NCBI GenBank assembly: GCA_905221605.1
Contig: CAJNDS010000502.1
Coordinates: forward strand, 62,001-126,000
Direction of reading: 5' to 3'
Source: Symbiodinium natans
Taxonomy: Eukaryota; Sar; Dinophyceae; Suessiales; Symbiodiniaceae
Length of the DNA: 64,000 nt
The notes below the pieces were generated by a model that ran no database searches, had not been told where the DNA came from, and saw nothing but the letters and a program-made list of their open reading frames with translations. Both the position numbers and the translations under genes were made by a program. This document shows positions 1-11,520 of the stretch, piece after piece (the first letter of the stretch is position 1; each line of letters opens with the position of its first letter).

Positions 1-149
1 AAGGTCAAGCTCATTGCAGAGTGCGGAGAAAATGCGGTGAACCTTCGTATCGCAGGCCTCAAAACATGAAGCATGGAGCAAGGATTAAACCCAAAAACTC
101 CACCGCTCCAGTCGTGTATCCCCGAGAAAACCCCGCCCCTCTGAACTAA

Positions 150-830
150 ACCCTGCAAGCCTTTTAAGCCGAGCATCGTTGCCCTTTTCAGCATCTGATC
201 TGGTCTTGCAGGATCCCAGCGAACCTCCGAACCTCCTTTCTTTCCATCTGTTGTGGTACTGCAAGAAATCGCACGTTAATCGCACAAGGAACGCAATGGG
301 CTCAAGCTCAAGCAGCACGCACTTCCGCTTTTCCTGCAAGCGGCTCTTCAACCTATTACAATTCGACTGTCCGCCAGGATCCACTGATGCAAGAACTCTG
401 CGGCTCGTCAGCCTAATGCAGCGAATGTCCGGGTCAAAAAGGTCCCGCTCCTTTGGCGAGACATGGGGTGATCAACTGCAGGGTCCCTATTATACTTACG
501 TTGTATAGGGGCCTCTTTGAGCCGGGGACCCCACACAAGCAGCATAAACTGTAACTGGCCCAGTTCACTATGACCGGCACTAACAATTGCAAGTTGTGCA
601 TACATGCCACCAGCTACATTCCAATATCTGTTCACAATTCTGTCAAACCTGCACCCCGGCTCTGAGCGTGCAGGACCCGCACGGCTCTTCAACTCATTAA
701 AGCGACCACTCGCGGTGCAAATGATGCAAGACCTCTGCGGCGCTTCAACCTATTACAGCGACAATCCAGGTGCAAATAATGTAGAGAAGCCGTTTCCGGA
801 TAGCTTCAGTTAGATCCCTTCGGGTGAGAG
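150..830. repeat. Dispersed repeat family R1, cluster 1
   Basis: Several degenerate copies of one element. The recognisable core reads CTCTTCAACCTATTACGGCG and runs on into GACTGTCCGCCAGGATCCAC; copies or half copies lie near 333-414, 660-715 and 724-818. A second hallmark, a CATCTGTTGTGGTACT-like block, precedes it at about 245-265. The same blocks in the same order recur near 12.6-13.2 kb and 32.7-33.6 kb. No convincing protein is encoded on either strand. Confidence 0.6.
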
Positions 831-889
831 TGTCTGATGGCAGAAAGCGCCAGGGAGCTGTACAAACTTGCATCAGGCGTCTTAGGACC

Positions 890-2060
890 TCAAGCAAAGC
901 CCATGTAAGCATAGTCCCGAAAGCCCGCTTCGCCCTGCTTGGGCGCGTTGTGGATGCACATGGAAAATAGGGTCGCCATGACGAATGTTTTCCTGGAATT
1001 CACGGGACTCGACAAGGCGCAGGAGGTGGTACTTGAAACCCCAATGGGTTTCAAGTACCACCTCCTGCGCCTTGTTGAGTCCCGTGAATTGCAGGAAAAC
1101 ATTCGTCCGAAGTTGAAATTTTGCAACACGATCGACGCCGTTGGCCATTCCTTGGGCGGAGCCATGGCGACCCTCTTTTCCATGTGCATCCACAACGCGC
1201 CCTGTCCCAGCAAAAGTGAGAACGCACTGCCCTTCTGCATTCTTCAACAGCCAGGAGAGTGAGGGGCTATGAACCTGTCACTGGCCTTTTCAGCCAACGA
1301 CGCTTGACCGTCGGCCGACGAATCATTTTGAATGTGCACAAACAACTCCCTTTCGTTTTTGTCACTGGCCTTCCCGACAACCTGATACCCTGCAGGCACT
1401 TTGTCGGAGGCTTCCCTCATGGCGTCATCAGCCCATGCATCCAGATAGCTGACATCACGCGCTATTTGCCCGAGTGTGCTCCAGCGATTGGCAGTGTCGA
1501 GCTGCACTGGCGGATCCTGGGGGGTGCTGTCCAAGAACTTGAAAACATGTTGATCCCAATTCTAGTCATCCTTATGGACCCTTCTTGCATAGTCCCTATA
1601 CTGACTATACTGTATACTCCTCGTCTGAAAATTAGCTGCCTTAACAGCAGAACAGGCTCGTGGCATTTGGCGCATGTCGATGACCCTTGCGTTCTCTTCC
1701 AAGCCCTTCGGCGATTCTGGTCGGGGGTGTAGCAATAATACTTTCTGATGCCTTCGTAGCAAGGGGTTACACAATCCCCCGGCCGCTTGAAGCCACCCAC
1801 ACACTTCTGATTGTCCTTCACCCATGACTTGAGAGATTCCCAAGACCACGCTTGTAATGGTCTTGCGAATGCAACGTGATGCCAGCCACCCCAGCCCAGG
1901 CCGGACGGGTGGTCGGCCAGTCGGCAGCGCTGCAAATTTTTTTGATCTCACTGAGTGCATGCTCGCCATCTTCTGTGTTCAGGTGCATCATGTCCATGGG
2001 AATGCGTTCGTACCTCAAATGCTTTTGGAACCCTAACAAGACTTGCATCTTTTTGGCTGC
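890..2060 (-). pseudogene. Class 3 lipase-like gene, disrupted
   Basis: Minus-strand coding pieces resemble a class 3 (alpha/beta-hydrolase) lipase, which cleaves acylglycerol esters. From 5' to 3': a piece at about 2048-1900 with MDMMHLNTEDGEHALSEIKK; a Cys-rich piece at about 1870-1690; a piece at 1534-1390 with GQIARDVSYLDAWADDA and GYQVVGKAS; then about 1250-1215 with LLKNAEGQCVLTFAGT, the strand before the oxyanion region. The nucleophile motif GHSLGGAMATLF appears only on the plus strand (about 1138-1180), because the segment that follows is an inverted duplication. The minus copy runs from ENIR directly into ATLFSMCIHNAP with about 52 bp missing, which removes the GxSxG serine and shifts the frame. 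The family call rests on FAGT plus GHSLGG and the SxLxYLD-like upstream segment. The break could be a real pseudogene or an assembly fold-back; an intact neighbour may exist outside the window. Confidence 0.6.
981..1106. repeat. 61 bp inverted repeat (fold-back) with a 4-base loop
   Basis: Arms 981-1041 and 1046-1106 are reverse complements with about two mismatches, around the loop CAAT. The similarity continues outward: 940-980 matches the complement of about 1163-1204. The right side carries an extra ~52 bp (1110-1162) that encodes the lipase GHSLGG stretch. The arms encode the same lipase segment on opposite strands. Confidence 0.9.
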
Positions 2061-2099
2061 GTCCTTGCAAAAAAAAACAACCGGTCGAGAACCTCCTCA

Positions 2100-3990
2100 A
2101 ACCCTGACCCATAAACCCTACCCTGAATTGTAGACCCTACCCTAAACTAGCCTTACTTTTGGTACTGAGATACGATGCGAGCCAAGCAATGGCAGGAACC
2201 GGATCTCGGCATCGATATCCCGTCAAGCCCCACATAGCTTCTTCTCCAGCAAGCCGAATGCCTGAAAACCGAATAGTCCATAAAAGTATATAAGGCACAA
2301 AAGTAATCGTAGTGGTACCCGTTTGAGGAGCGATAGGAGTAGCAGGAGCTGGCAACCGAAAGAACATTTGACCCGACAACAATAGCAATAAGCTTACGAA
2401 TACTCATCCAAACGCCGGAGAATAATGGAAATGCAGGGAATGACAACAACACTCATCACGATGCAAAAAGATGACAGCCAATAACAAGAATGCTGCTATT
2501 ACAGTGTTCTTAATTAAGAATCGTACTGTATCGAAGGCGGCGTTAACGGAAACAATAATGGTAACAATACAGATAATCAAAATACAAAGACTGCAAAACT
2601 TGTAACAGCAACCGCAATGACAACAAGAACGGTTGTAACCATGGGAATTTTTGGAATGGTCATGGCAAAGGGGGTAATCACTATTGAAATCTTCAAGATA
2701 TTCAGAGGTAGCAACAATGAGAAATTAAAAAAAATCGCCTTCACCTCAGATGGACCTCGCCCCCCCCCCCCCCCCCCGCACCCCCACAACTCGTATTGTG
2801 AAGGAGAAGAACCGTGCAGAAGATGGGCAACATGTCCGTGAAAGAGAACAGTGAAGACGATCACCGACAAGACCGAGGCCCCGGAGCATTTCCCAACCGG
2901 GGGGCTTTGGGGCGGGGGAGGGAGGGGGAAAGACATGCCCCTACTACGCCCATGTGCAAAACAATGCTCATATGACGGGTGTGGATGGTTTAACAAAGCG
3001 AGGGGTTTGCGCAGCCGCCCCCCCCGCCCCCTCCCCCCATTTGCAAAACACTGCACATGTGACGGGGGTGGAAAGATGCATGAGGGCGTTTGCAACAATA
3101 GATCTTGAATGCGTGTTTGCCAGGCTTGCAAAAGCGAGGCGTCTGGGGGGTACATTTGCAAAACAATGGCATGGAAGTATGCGCAAGTATATTTGCCAAA
3201 ATTGCGGCGGGGGGCGGGGGCGGGTTGGGCCGCCTCCCTTCCCCCCTCCCTTCCCCCCTCCCTTCCCCCCTCCCTTCCCCCCTCCCTTCCCCCCTCCCTT
3301 TCCCCCTCCCTTCCTCCCTCCCTTCCATCCTTCCATAGGAAGCATTTTTGATTCTTAATGTGGTGCTTTGATATTCCTGCCTTCCTTTCGTCCTTTCAAG
3401 TTCCGTTTTTCTGTAGGGAATAGCGTTGATCCTTGAAAAGTTGCTTTTGTTCGTTACAAGTGCTCAGAAAAAACTGTTTAAAGAATAAACCACTCCCCCA
3501 GGCCCCGGTGGATGCTAGTCAAAGAAAAGATGACAGCACTACCAACAAATTAACAAATATTGATGAGCGACATGAGCAGTCATGACAATAGCCGCTATTA
3601 TGTCAGACATAGTAGTGACACTACTATCAACAGCAATCGCTGTCAGAACCCATAGTTATAATCTCACGTGATAATTGCAGCAGCAATGAAAACGATAGAA
3701 CGACAACCAACGAAATACACGAAAAAGAAATAGTAGTAGTCGTAGTAGGCATCAAACGGAGCAACAGCGGTACCAAACGATAGAAACAACAGCCGCAAAA
3801 GCCAACACGATCACAATGCCAACAGAACCAATGATAAACTAACAGTAGCAGTGATAGCCATGACAGCACTTGCAACCAGAAGTCGTAGGACTCATAACAG
3901 TGTCCCATGCATGAAGAACGATAGCCGTTCTAGTACGCATAACTGAGTATATTCCTGGTGAGAAAACAGTCATACCAAGAAGGCAGCGCG
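2100..3990. other. Gene-poor stretch with telomere-like words and homopolymers
   Basis: Degenerate CCCTAAA-type words occur at 2095-2150. Open frames at 2137-2452 (minus) have a hydrophobic start but no family resemblance. 2761-2777 is a C run. 3500-3900 is rich in AACAG/ATAG triplets. No supportable gene was seen. Confidence 0.5.
3232..3332. repeat. CCCTCCCTTCCC tandem repeat
   Basis: Near-perfect 12-13 bp pyrimidine units repeat about eight times. The Pro/Ser and Gly/Lys open frames across it are products of the repeat, not genes. Confidence 0.95.
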
Positions 3991-4056
3991 CTGATCAACT
4001 CAGCATCTTGGAGTCGCCCTCCTGCCTGAAAAACAGCCATCCTCCGACTTCAAATT

Positions 4057-4515
4057 TCAAGGCGCTGGCCGCATCACGCCTGGTGCGCCGACGGTGAAGA
4101 TGCCCACACCTCGTTGAAAGTCGACACCTTCGGCGTCGTTGCCTGGCAACCAGCGGACGAAATTCCGCCGCCAGGGAAGTTTGCTCTGTTCCCAACCCTC
4201 AACGTTAACATCCTTGGTGACCTTTTCCCAGGAAAACTTGTGCGTCGCGAGGTTGCTCAGCAATGTTTGGGCGCCCATGATTGTAGCAACTAGTTTCAGC
4301 GCCGCTGCAGTTGTGACGATGTTAGTACCGTCAACCTCAGTGCCTGTGCGGTTGCTCGACTCCCTGTGTGCCAGGGTCGGTTGCAAAAGAGAGCCCACAT
4401 CGGTATCTGGTGCCTGCTCACACTGCTCGGAGTCTGGCTGGCTACTGTTGTAGGCAATCACAGCAGCCGGAAGGAATAATGGCCAGAAACGGAACATGGC
4501 AATCATGGCAGGCAA
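4057..4515 (-). CDS. First exon of an unidentified secreted protein
   Basis: The 152-codon open frame starts with a convincing signal peptide: Met followed by FRFWPLFLPAAVIA, then a polar segment. An LLQ triplet follows (GSLLQPTLAH), then two likely N-glycosylation sites (NSS at about residue 23, NRTG). The stretch from TNIVTTAAALKLVATIMG to KFSWEKVTKDVNVEGWE reads like folded protein. The last 40 residues (RNFVRWLPGN onward) have a different character, so an intron donor probably lies near residue 110-115. I do not recognise a family. It sits upstream of no obvious partner; the next gene on this strand is the lipase. The Met at residue 1 or 4 could start it. Confidence 0.5.
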   Translation of the reverse strand: MPAMIAMFRFWPLFLPAAVIAYNSSQPDSEQCEQAPDTDVGSLLQPTLAHRESSNRTGTEVDGTNIVTTAAALKLVATIMGAQTLLSNLATHKFSWEKVTKDVNVEGWEQSKLPWRRNFVRWLPGNDAEGVDFQRGVGIFTVGAPGVMRPAP

Positions 4516-4529
4516 CAGGCCACCTTCTG

Positions 4530-5210
4530 AGCCCTGTCTAGCTGACGTGCAAGCTGCTTGGGCATGGGCTAATCACAGCACAAGCGGGAGCAGGCCTCTG
4601 GATGCACTCTTTGCAAGCCTCGAGTGATGGCACGGAGCCCACCTGAAGTGGGTTCAGGAGCCCCCCAAATCAGCGCGAGAAGACCTTCTAGCAGCTTGAC
4701 CAAAGCGGCATTACGACTGGCACTGTTGTCGCCAGGCTTCGTTCCGCGGCAGGCACGGTCAACGCCCCCATCCAGAGGCACGAACCTGGGAGCAAAGTTT
4801 GCGTTGATGGGGAAAGTACACCAGCACGAGGCCTGTGCCCAATGCCCCCGACCTGAAAACTCAGCCCTGTACAGTCCTATACCCTTAACCTTTAACCGCA
4901 CCGAAAAACCTCAGCCTCAGGCTTCATCCTCACTCAACAGCGCTTCGCAGCGCTTTGGAGAGGTGGCGGCTAGAAGGGGAATAAAAGTGTGCAGCTTTCT
5001 TCTGGAGCCAAAGCACTGCAGTTTTTGCGTTAACGGTTAACGGGCTAGCAAATCCCTGCCGCTTGTGCACAGCAGCGCCAGTGGGAGCTCCACGCGTTCT
5101 GCTGCAAGGACACATGTGCAATCGCATCCCTAGCTGGCCCCTTCCACGCCAGGAGGAGCTTATCAAATTCAACCCGCCCTTTTTGATGCTTGGGATGTGC
5201 TGGGTGGTGC
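4530..5210. other. No gene recognised
   Basis: Overlapping open frames on both strands lack motifs and are taken as composition effects. Part of 4930-5260 could hold 3' exons of the NHL gene, because a possible GT donor lies near 5262, but no exon could be matched. Confidence 0.35.
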
Positions 5211-5215
5211 GCCTC

Positions 5216-6627
5216 TTAAGGGCTTGGTTGCTTACAAGAAGGATCCAGACGTGTGGGAACCAAGGTGATGGATGAAGGCCATGCCAGGGAGTTGATGTTC
5301 TCCAAGTGCACGTCCCTGCATTGGGAGCCTGTGCCTTTGCAGCGCCGGAGTCGCGAGTGACCGTAATCGGCGATGATGACCTCTCCATTGGCTGCCACGG
5401 CAAGATCTCGGGGATTCTTGAAAGTGTCAGCTACCCGGGCACAGGGACCGGAGCCGGAGGGACACTGAACCAAACGGCTTATGTCACTCTCCAGGATCAA
5501 GTATTCGCCGTTGGGGGCCGTCGCAAAGGCAACCGGAGAGCAAAGCCCGGCAACAAGTGCGACGCATCTGTCATGGAGATCTGAACCCTTTGCTCGGAAG
5601 CATTGCAGTATACGCATAGAGCCCAAGTCCGAGATCAGGTAGGAATCTTCCGCAATCGCTATGCCACCAGGCTGCATTTGATTTAGCTTGTGCCCCTCTC
5701 CATTCCCACCAGCAACTGTTGAACACTTCCCAGAGCCATCAGCTGGGCACCGCTGCACTCTTCCGTTTCCTCTGTCAGCGACGATGAAGTCGCCGCTGCT
5801 CTCTTCCGCAACTCCCCGAGGATCATCAAGCTGGTCGCTCCCATTTCCTTTCCCTCCTGCAGGGGTTGCATCCATGTTGCATCGTGTCCTCGTAAGACTA
5901 AGATCCCTTTGTAATCTTTGCAGAGGCAACATGACAAGTAAACCAGCCCAACCCCCAGTCGAACTCAGCACCTTTTGGAAACTCCCGCGCCTTGGCCTGC
6001 AACTGTTACGCAGGTGCCCGAACCATCCCCCGGACACCGTTTCACCTTGTTGTCCGTCGTCAGAAGATAATCGCCATTCCTGAATACTGCCACAGCCCCA
6101 GCGTCAATCCTACGGGCCCCAGGTGTGCCCACGAAGCCGACGACTTGAGTGCAGTTGGACCCGTCCTCACGGCAGCGTACCACTCCTCGATTCAGGGCCA
6201 CCACCAAATCGCTGCTGGCAGCACAGGGCCTGGAAGTTGTCGTGGAAGTGGGCAGGCATTCCGTGCAACCTTTGCATTCGATTGCATCGCACCACGGCCC
6301 CCACATCCCGTAGCACCACTCTGCGCAGCCGCACTGTGGGCAGGTGGAACAGGTGTCTTTCTTGCATTCGGCAATTTCCTCAGAGCACTCATCGGAACAA
6401 ATGCAGCCTGGGCAGACCCTGCACTGCTCCCAGTTGCAGTACTCGGACATCGGAGCGGTCCCAGACGTGCACCAGCTAGGGCAATCCGAAACAGCGCCTG
6501 AAACAGCGCGTGAAGCATGTGAAGCATTCACCTGAAGCAACGCTCGACTTTGGCATGAACCAGACTTCTCCAGAGCATGAGCGCACGGGAGTATCACCAG
6601 GAAGAAGATGATGTGAGCATTGAGCAT
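5216..6627 (-). CDS. Secreted Cys-rich protein with six NHL-like repeats (2 exons)
   Basis: The start at 6627 opens a signal peptide, MLNAHIIFFLVILPCAHA; an in-frame Met at 6687 is possible but puts Arg-rich residues ahead of it. Next come CQSRALLQVN and about 85 residues with paired Cys (CPSWC, CRVCPGC, CSTCPQCGC, CKGCTEC), then a Thr/Ser linker. Six beta-propeller blades follow, each near a V/I-A-x-x-x-G-x-x-I/L-I/V-x-D pattern ending in RCP-GSG-C-VAG. The frame changes between blades two and three. A GC-AG intron at 5990-5857 restores it, giving VAGQGGKGNGSDQLDDPRG. NHL propellers usually mediate protein or glycan binding; here the protein should be extracellular or vacuolar. No enzyme motif was seen. 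The stop at 5216 is in the same frame, but more exons could follow if a donor at about 5262 is used. Confidence 0.75.
5857..5990 (-). other. GC-AG intron of the NHL gene
   Basis: Read on the minus strand the junctions are GGCCAAG|GCGCGG and CCCTGCAG|GAGGG (134 bp). Splicing here is the only choice found that keeps the repeated VAG-G-G-x-GNG signature in frame across the junction. Confidence 0.7.
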
Positions 6628-6716
6628 GGCAGGACGACAGGGACTGCTGGGAGCTAGGACCCTGCGGAACTGCCTGGGCAGAAACACGGGGATGGAGCGG
6701 CTGCTAGTTTTGCTAT

Positions 6717-7413
<697 letters not shown>

Positions 7414-7429
7414 TTCAGGAACCTAAATC

Positions 7430-8180
7430 ATTCTGCTGAGTATCGAGATGAATCTAAGCAGGGCTGCATCTCTGCAACAGCGAAACGCTGCTGTTGCTAG
7501 CAACCAGTCCTGGAAACGACTCAGATCTAGATGCGGAAACTCTCCGAGAAGCAATCCAAGCAGACTCCGCTCCGCGGCCCGAGGCTGCAAAAGACTCTCG
7601 TGACTAACGTGACTACACCATGCGAAGTCCAGACGGTGGAAAGGGCTCGTTCCGCTGTCCCTCAAATCTTCCAGCAGGCTCCCTGAAGTAGGGAGCACTG
7701 CATGGCCCTCATTTTGTCACAGCGCGTGCGTCCCTCCGAATCTTTTGTCTGAACCACGAATGTTACCTCTTGCGTGCATTGATTCACCTCGTCCATGCTT
7801 TTGAGAGTAGTATTCTGCGGGCGATTTAAGAACTCTCATTTTGCGCCCCGTGATGCAATATTCTTTTACGGGTGCTCACGTACACAGAATATTCTTTCGC
7901 TCGCAGACTCACTCATAATTCTATTCAGTTCGCTCACTCGCGGACAGGAATTCGCTTTGTTCACTTCGCCGCTCTTCATTCGTCAGCTAAACAAGCCTGT
8001 GAAAAGAACTGTATTTTGCTTGTTGTAATTCACTCTCAGATACCAATAGAGAATATGTAAGAGATTACCAACCCCTTTTGCACTCACTTTTGACACATCC
8101 GATGAATCGAAAACGACTATTTGAGGCTCCCGAACGGCGCTTGGTTCAGTCGCCAAAAGTCGCCAAAAAGGTGTTTCTTG
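7430..8180. other. No gene recognised
   Basis: Only short motif-free frames occur. A minus-strand frame through 7983-8180 ends AT-rich and shows no family resemblance. Confidence 0.4.
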
Positions 8181-8187
8181 ACATTCA

Positions 8188-8365
8188 AGACATTGATTGC
8201 TGCTGCAGCTCATTGCATTTGAGCGTTGCGCGAAAGCCCAACGAGGCTGTGTGGAATGCAGTGCACCAGTCATGCAGCTTTTTCTCGTGCAACTCATGTT
8301 CGAGTGCTTCGAGCTCCGGATTGTCTTTGAAATCCATCGAAACGCCGTAAGCTTGTAGCAAAATT
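8188..8365 (-). CDS. Candidate exon, unknown protein
   Basis: A minus-strand frame reads MAPILLQAYGVSMDFKDNPE, then LEALEHELHEKKLHDWCTAF, a charged helical stretch unlike the shadow frames. It lies about 200 bp downstream of zinc-finger copy A and could be a 3' exon of that gene or of another. No family was recognised and the splice sites are unresolved. Confidence 0.3.
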
Positions 8366-8560
8366 GGAGCCATGCTGGGGCACTGGGGCACCTAAAGGGT
8401 CCCCCAACTTTGCGAAACAAGTGTCGTGTGCCAGCCCTCCAGGGGTCACCCGCGGGGCGCCAGCGGGAAGGCTCCGAATTTGATTGCTCAAGACTCCGCT
8501 TGAAGGAAACACATGAAGGAAACACGATGGAAACATGATAGCTCATCCAGCGCGCCAGTT

Positions 8561-9075
8561 TCAGTTCGCATTCTTGTGCTGCTTCTTCTCTTTCAGATCG
8601 GCGAGGTGCCAAGAAGAACGTTGCCAGCGTGCCTTCTGCCTCGCCGTCCGTCGCTGCTCGACGTGAGCTTCAGCATGGCAGAAGTCGCAAGATTCTCGAG
8701 CGCAGCCACCTTTTCGGGCCAAGAAGGCACATGGCTTGCACAGTGAAGTTGCGCAAGGCTCTTGCGAGGCCATCTTCTTCTGCTGGATCACCTCGTGCAG
8801 CAGGGACAGGATCTGCTTCTGACCTTGCAGCAATGCAGATGGCAAGGGCTCCTTTCGGGCGCTGTAGCCCAAAGGTGCAGAAAAGAACTAGACTTCCATC
8901 TTGTAACAGTAACAGCCCCGGGCTACGAACTTGTCTCGCAGTCCATGCCGCCAAAACCCTGCCTCTGACTGCGTATCAAGAGCAACTGAGGCCACGTCCC
9001 TGAGCGCGCAACTGGAGTGAGTCTGGCCCCGAGAACTTCAGGTGCAGAGAATCCAGATCATCCCGAGGCGTCAAG
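8561..9075 (-). CDS. CCCH zinc-finger protein, copy A (2 exons)
   Basis: The 3' exon (about 8800-8561) encodes CKPCAFLARKGGCARESCDF followed by CH: C-x8-C-x4-C-x3-H, a CCCH-type zinc finger, the kind that commonly binds RNA. Basic residues follow (RRTARQKARW) up to the stop at 8561. A 5' exon near 9075-8976 carries LTPRDDLDSLHLKFSGPDSL and then GRGLSCS, which matches the conserved N exon of copies B-D. The intron between is about 150 bp; exact sites were not fixed. This is the most diverged of the four copies. The protein is probably small (about 100-150 residues). Start codon unknown. Confidence 0.5.
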
Positions 9076-9439
9076 CAGCCCAACTCTTGCGCCATGCTGC
9101 TGATAGGAGCGGAAGCTCTTCTACGACCCACGACTGCGCTAGCTGGAGCTGCAGGCACAAAATACGCAGAAAGAAGACTGGACAAAGCTCGCTTGCCCAA
9201 CCGTTCTGCCCACTAGAAAACGAAAGCTGGCCAAGGAAAGTGCTCGCTCGATCAAGACAACGGATTTTCCACGGCCAAGCACTTTTCCAGCTCAGCGCGC
9301 GAAGCCTAAAGGAGAAGAAATCCTCGCATTCGAGTTGAGCTCGTCTCAGTGGGCGGAGCTATCCTGCAAGGCGAAAGCTTCCATGCGAATATTATACAAA
9401 AGTATATGCTATAACATGTAGAATATGTGAAGTGGTGTC

Positions 9440-11520
9440 AGGATTCCAGATGTGGAGATGCAGGAGGAAAATTCCTGGACCAAAGATGACTGATGAGAAA
9501 TCCCAAGTTTTAGAAAAAGGCCAGCAGTCCCAGGAATGCACAATGACAATGTCCTTGGCGGTGAACTGGAACTGTTCTTTTCACGGCCAATCACGGAAGA
9601 GCTGACAATGCGAGCTGACAATGCGAAACATTACAAGTGCCTGCCAAGGCCATTCAGTTCCTTGTGTAGCAACGTATTGAGAAGCGCTGGAGGCTTCACC
9701 TGCTTACAGGCTATCGTGAACTGGAACGATCGGCATCTCGGCCCGGATAAACTGCCAGAGGGTGAGGGCATAACGCCGACCCACCTGGATTTTTTGTATG
9801 TCAAAACTGGGACCTGCATCAACTCCAGTGACTCTAGTCAAGTACAGCGATGGTATACCATTGCAGCCTTGCGGCGAACCATAGTAGCAGATTGCAGCAT
9901 AGTGTTCTATGGAGCCGATGCCTTCGCGAATCGCACATTGGCGAGACGGAAGCATGGGGAAGGTACCCCAGCGCGCAACCCTCAGCCCCTCGATTCATCT
10001 TCTCCCGATTCTCCCTCAGCTTGGCCAGATGCCGTTCGGGAGCGCCTCATGGCTACGCGCCTTGCCTGCGCCTGATTCTGTGCACTTGGGCATGGCAGAA
10101 CTCGCAGGACGACTTCTGGCAGCCGTTCTTGCTGGCGATGAAGGCACAGGGGCGGCAGCCGACGTTGCAGAAGCGTTGAAGTGCTCGGCGTCTCGCGGCT
10201 CTCTCTTCCCTCCTTCGCTCCGCCAGCTCCTGGTCTAATTGGCCTTGCAGGTTGTCATTCGTGCGCTTGATTCGTCTCAACCTCCCCGACCGTCTGACCG
10301 TTGTCTGCAAGAAGCAGAGCCACCTTCCCTACCCTTCCCCTCACCGCACGCCTGGGGAAGCTGCCGTCCCATGGGTGGAAGCCCTCGACTCAAGGAGCCC
10401 CTTTTGCCCCTGCTAGAGGCAATGGGGCTCTGTATTCTGCTGGCGGATCGAGTGCTTAAAAAGGGAGATACGACGGGCTAGACGCCTCTCGCGCCCCTTC
10501 AGTGGCCGAGGCGGCTGCACGCAACTCTACGCCGCTGCGCTTGGCAGGCAAACTGCACGGAGCTTAGCAACCCACCTCGAAGCAAGGGACCCGAACATGC
10601 TCAAACATGTTAGCAAACAGCAAAGTAGCGAAATCATTTCAATCTCGCGGCCACGCTTGCCGTTTGTCTGGAGAGTGTGGTGTGTCGAAGTCCCTGCCTT
10701 CCAACCCTTACTTTGACTGCAATGCTGCAGTCCCCTGAGCAACTGAGGCCGCGTCCTGGCATGTCAGGCCCCTCCAGCTTTGGGTTCAGGTTGTCCTCAT
10801 CTTTGCGAGTCGGGCGGACCCCGCGCTGGGGCGCCATTGAACAGCTTGCCCGACTGGACCAACGTGAACTACGAATCCGGCTTGGACGGGCCAAACTTCG
10901 AAGGGGCCAAGTGAGCCAAATCCGCAGGCAATGATGATGCAACAGATTTACTTTTGATGTCAGGCTTGGAGTTTGGCTTGGTCGGGATGGGTTTAGGGCT
11001 CCTCTGCACTCCGAGACCCAAAGCCGCTTCGCACTGAAAAAAACCCTAAACAAAACCCGTGAGGGGAAAAGCCACATCTGCGGCGCACCTCTGCAACGAT
11101 TCACAGGCCAGCGGCAGATTGCCAAGAGTCTGAGGGGACGTGTCGTCAAAGCTGGGTGGCAGGATGTGTGCCCATTCTCTATTGCATTGCAGTTGTCAAG
11201 GACCGGGACAAACTAAAATCAGGTTAGAACCACGCACGTGTGAAGGAAATGGAAGGAAGCACGAAGCAATGCCCATAAAATCAAACAGAAAGGTACGGAA
11301 AACGACCGCTCCAAAAACTTAAGAAACGTGATACGTGAGACCCGACGACAAGGTGGCAACGGCGTCACGAAACAACCACGAAGCAACAAACAACTGGCCG
11401 TAGTTCCAACACCCCACCCCCCACCACAACAGCCCTCTCGGTGTCCCACAGGGACTGAGTGAGATGTCAGTGCTTAAACGGCCGTAGGCATTAAACACCG
11501 GTGCTCGCTTGTTGTCAAGC
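9440..11520. repeat. Segmental duplication block B
   Basis: A diverged relative of blocks C (about 30.06-32.16 kb) and D (about 39.15-41.2 kb). Shared landmarks in order: CCTGGACCAAAGATGACTGA (9478), ATGTCCTTGGCGGTGAACTG (9548), the CCCH exon, GCTGGCGGATCG (10439), the N exon (about 10730-10850), and a GGCGCACCTCTGCAACG-like block (11090). Confidence 0.7.
10053..10850 (-). CDS. CCCH zinc-finger protein, copy B (2 exons)
   Basis: The 3' exon (about 10290-10053) encodes an Arg/Glu-rich helix, LDQELAERRREERAARRRAL, then CRPCAFIASKNGCQKSSCEF and CH (C-x8-C-x4-C-x3-H), ending in RRRQGA and a stop at 10053. The 5' exon (about 10850-10700) encodes RPTRKDEDNLNPKLEGPDM and GRGLSCSGDCSIAVKVR. The basic helix next to the finger suggests nucleic-acid binding, as in other CCCH proteins; the role is unknown. 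Same exon pair and orientation as copies A, C and D. The N exon has lost the MQSQGQ stretch found in C and D. Confidence 0.55.

Noticed and set aside
1138-1262. An active plus-strand lipase
   Set aside because: The GHSLGG segment is only a short piece inside the inverted repeat. There is no upstream FAGT strand on that strand and no catalytic Asp/His region after it.
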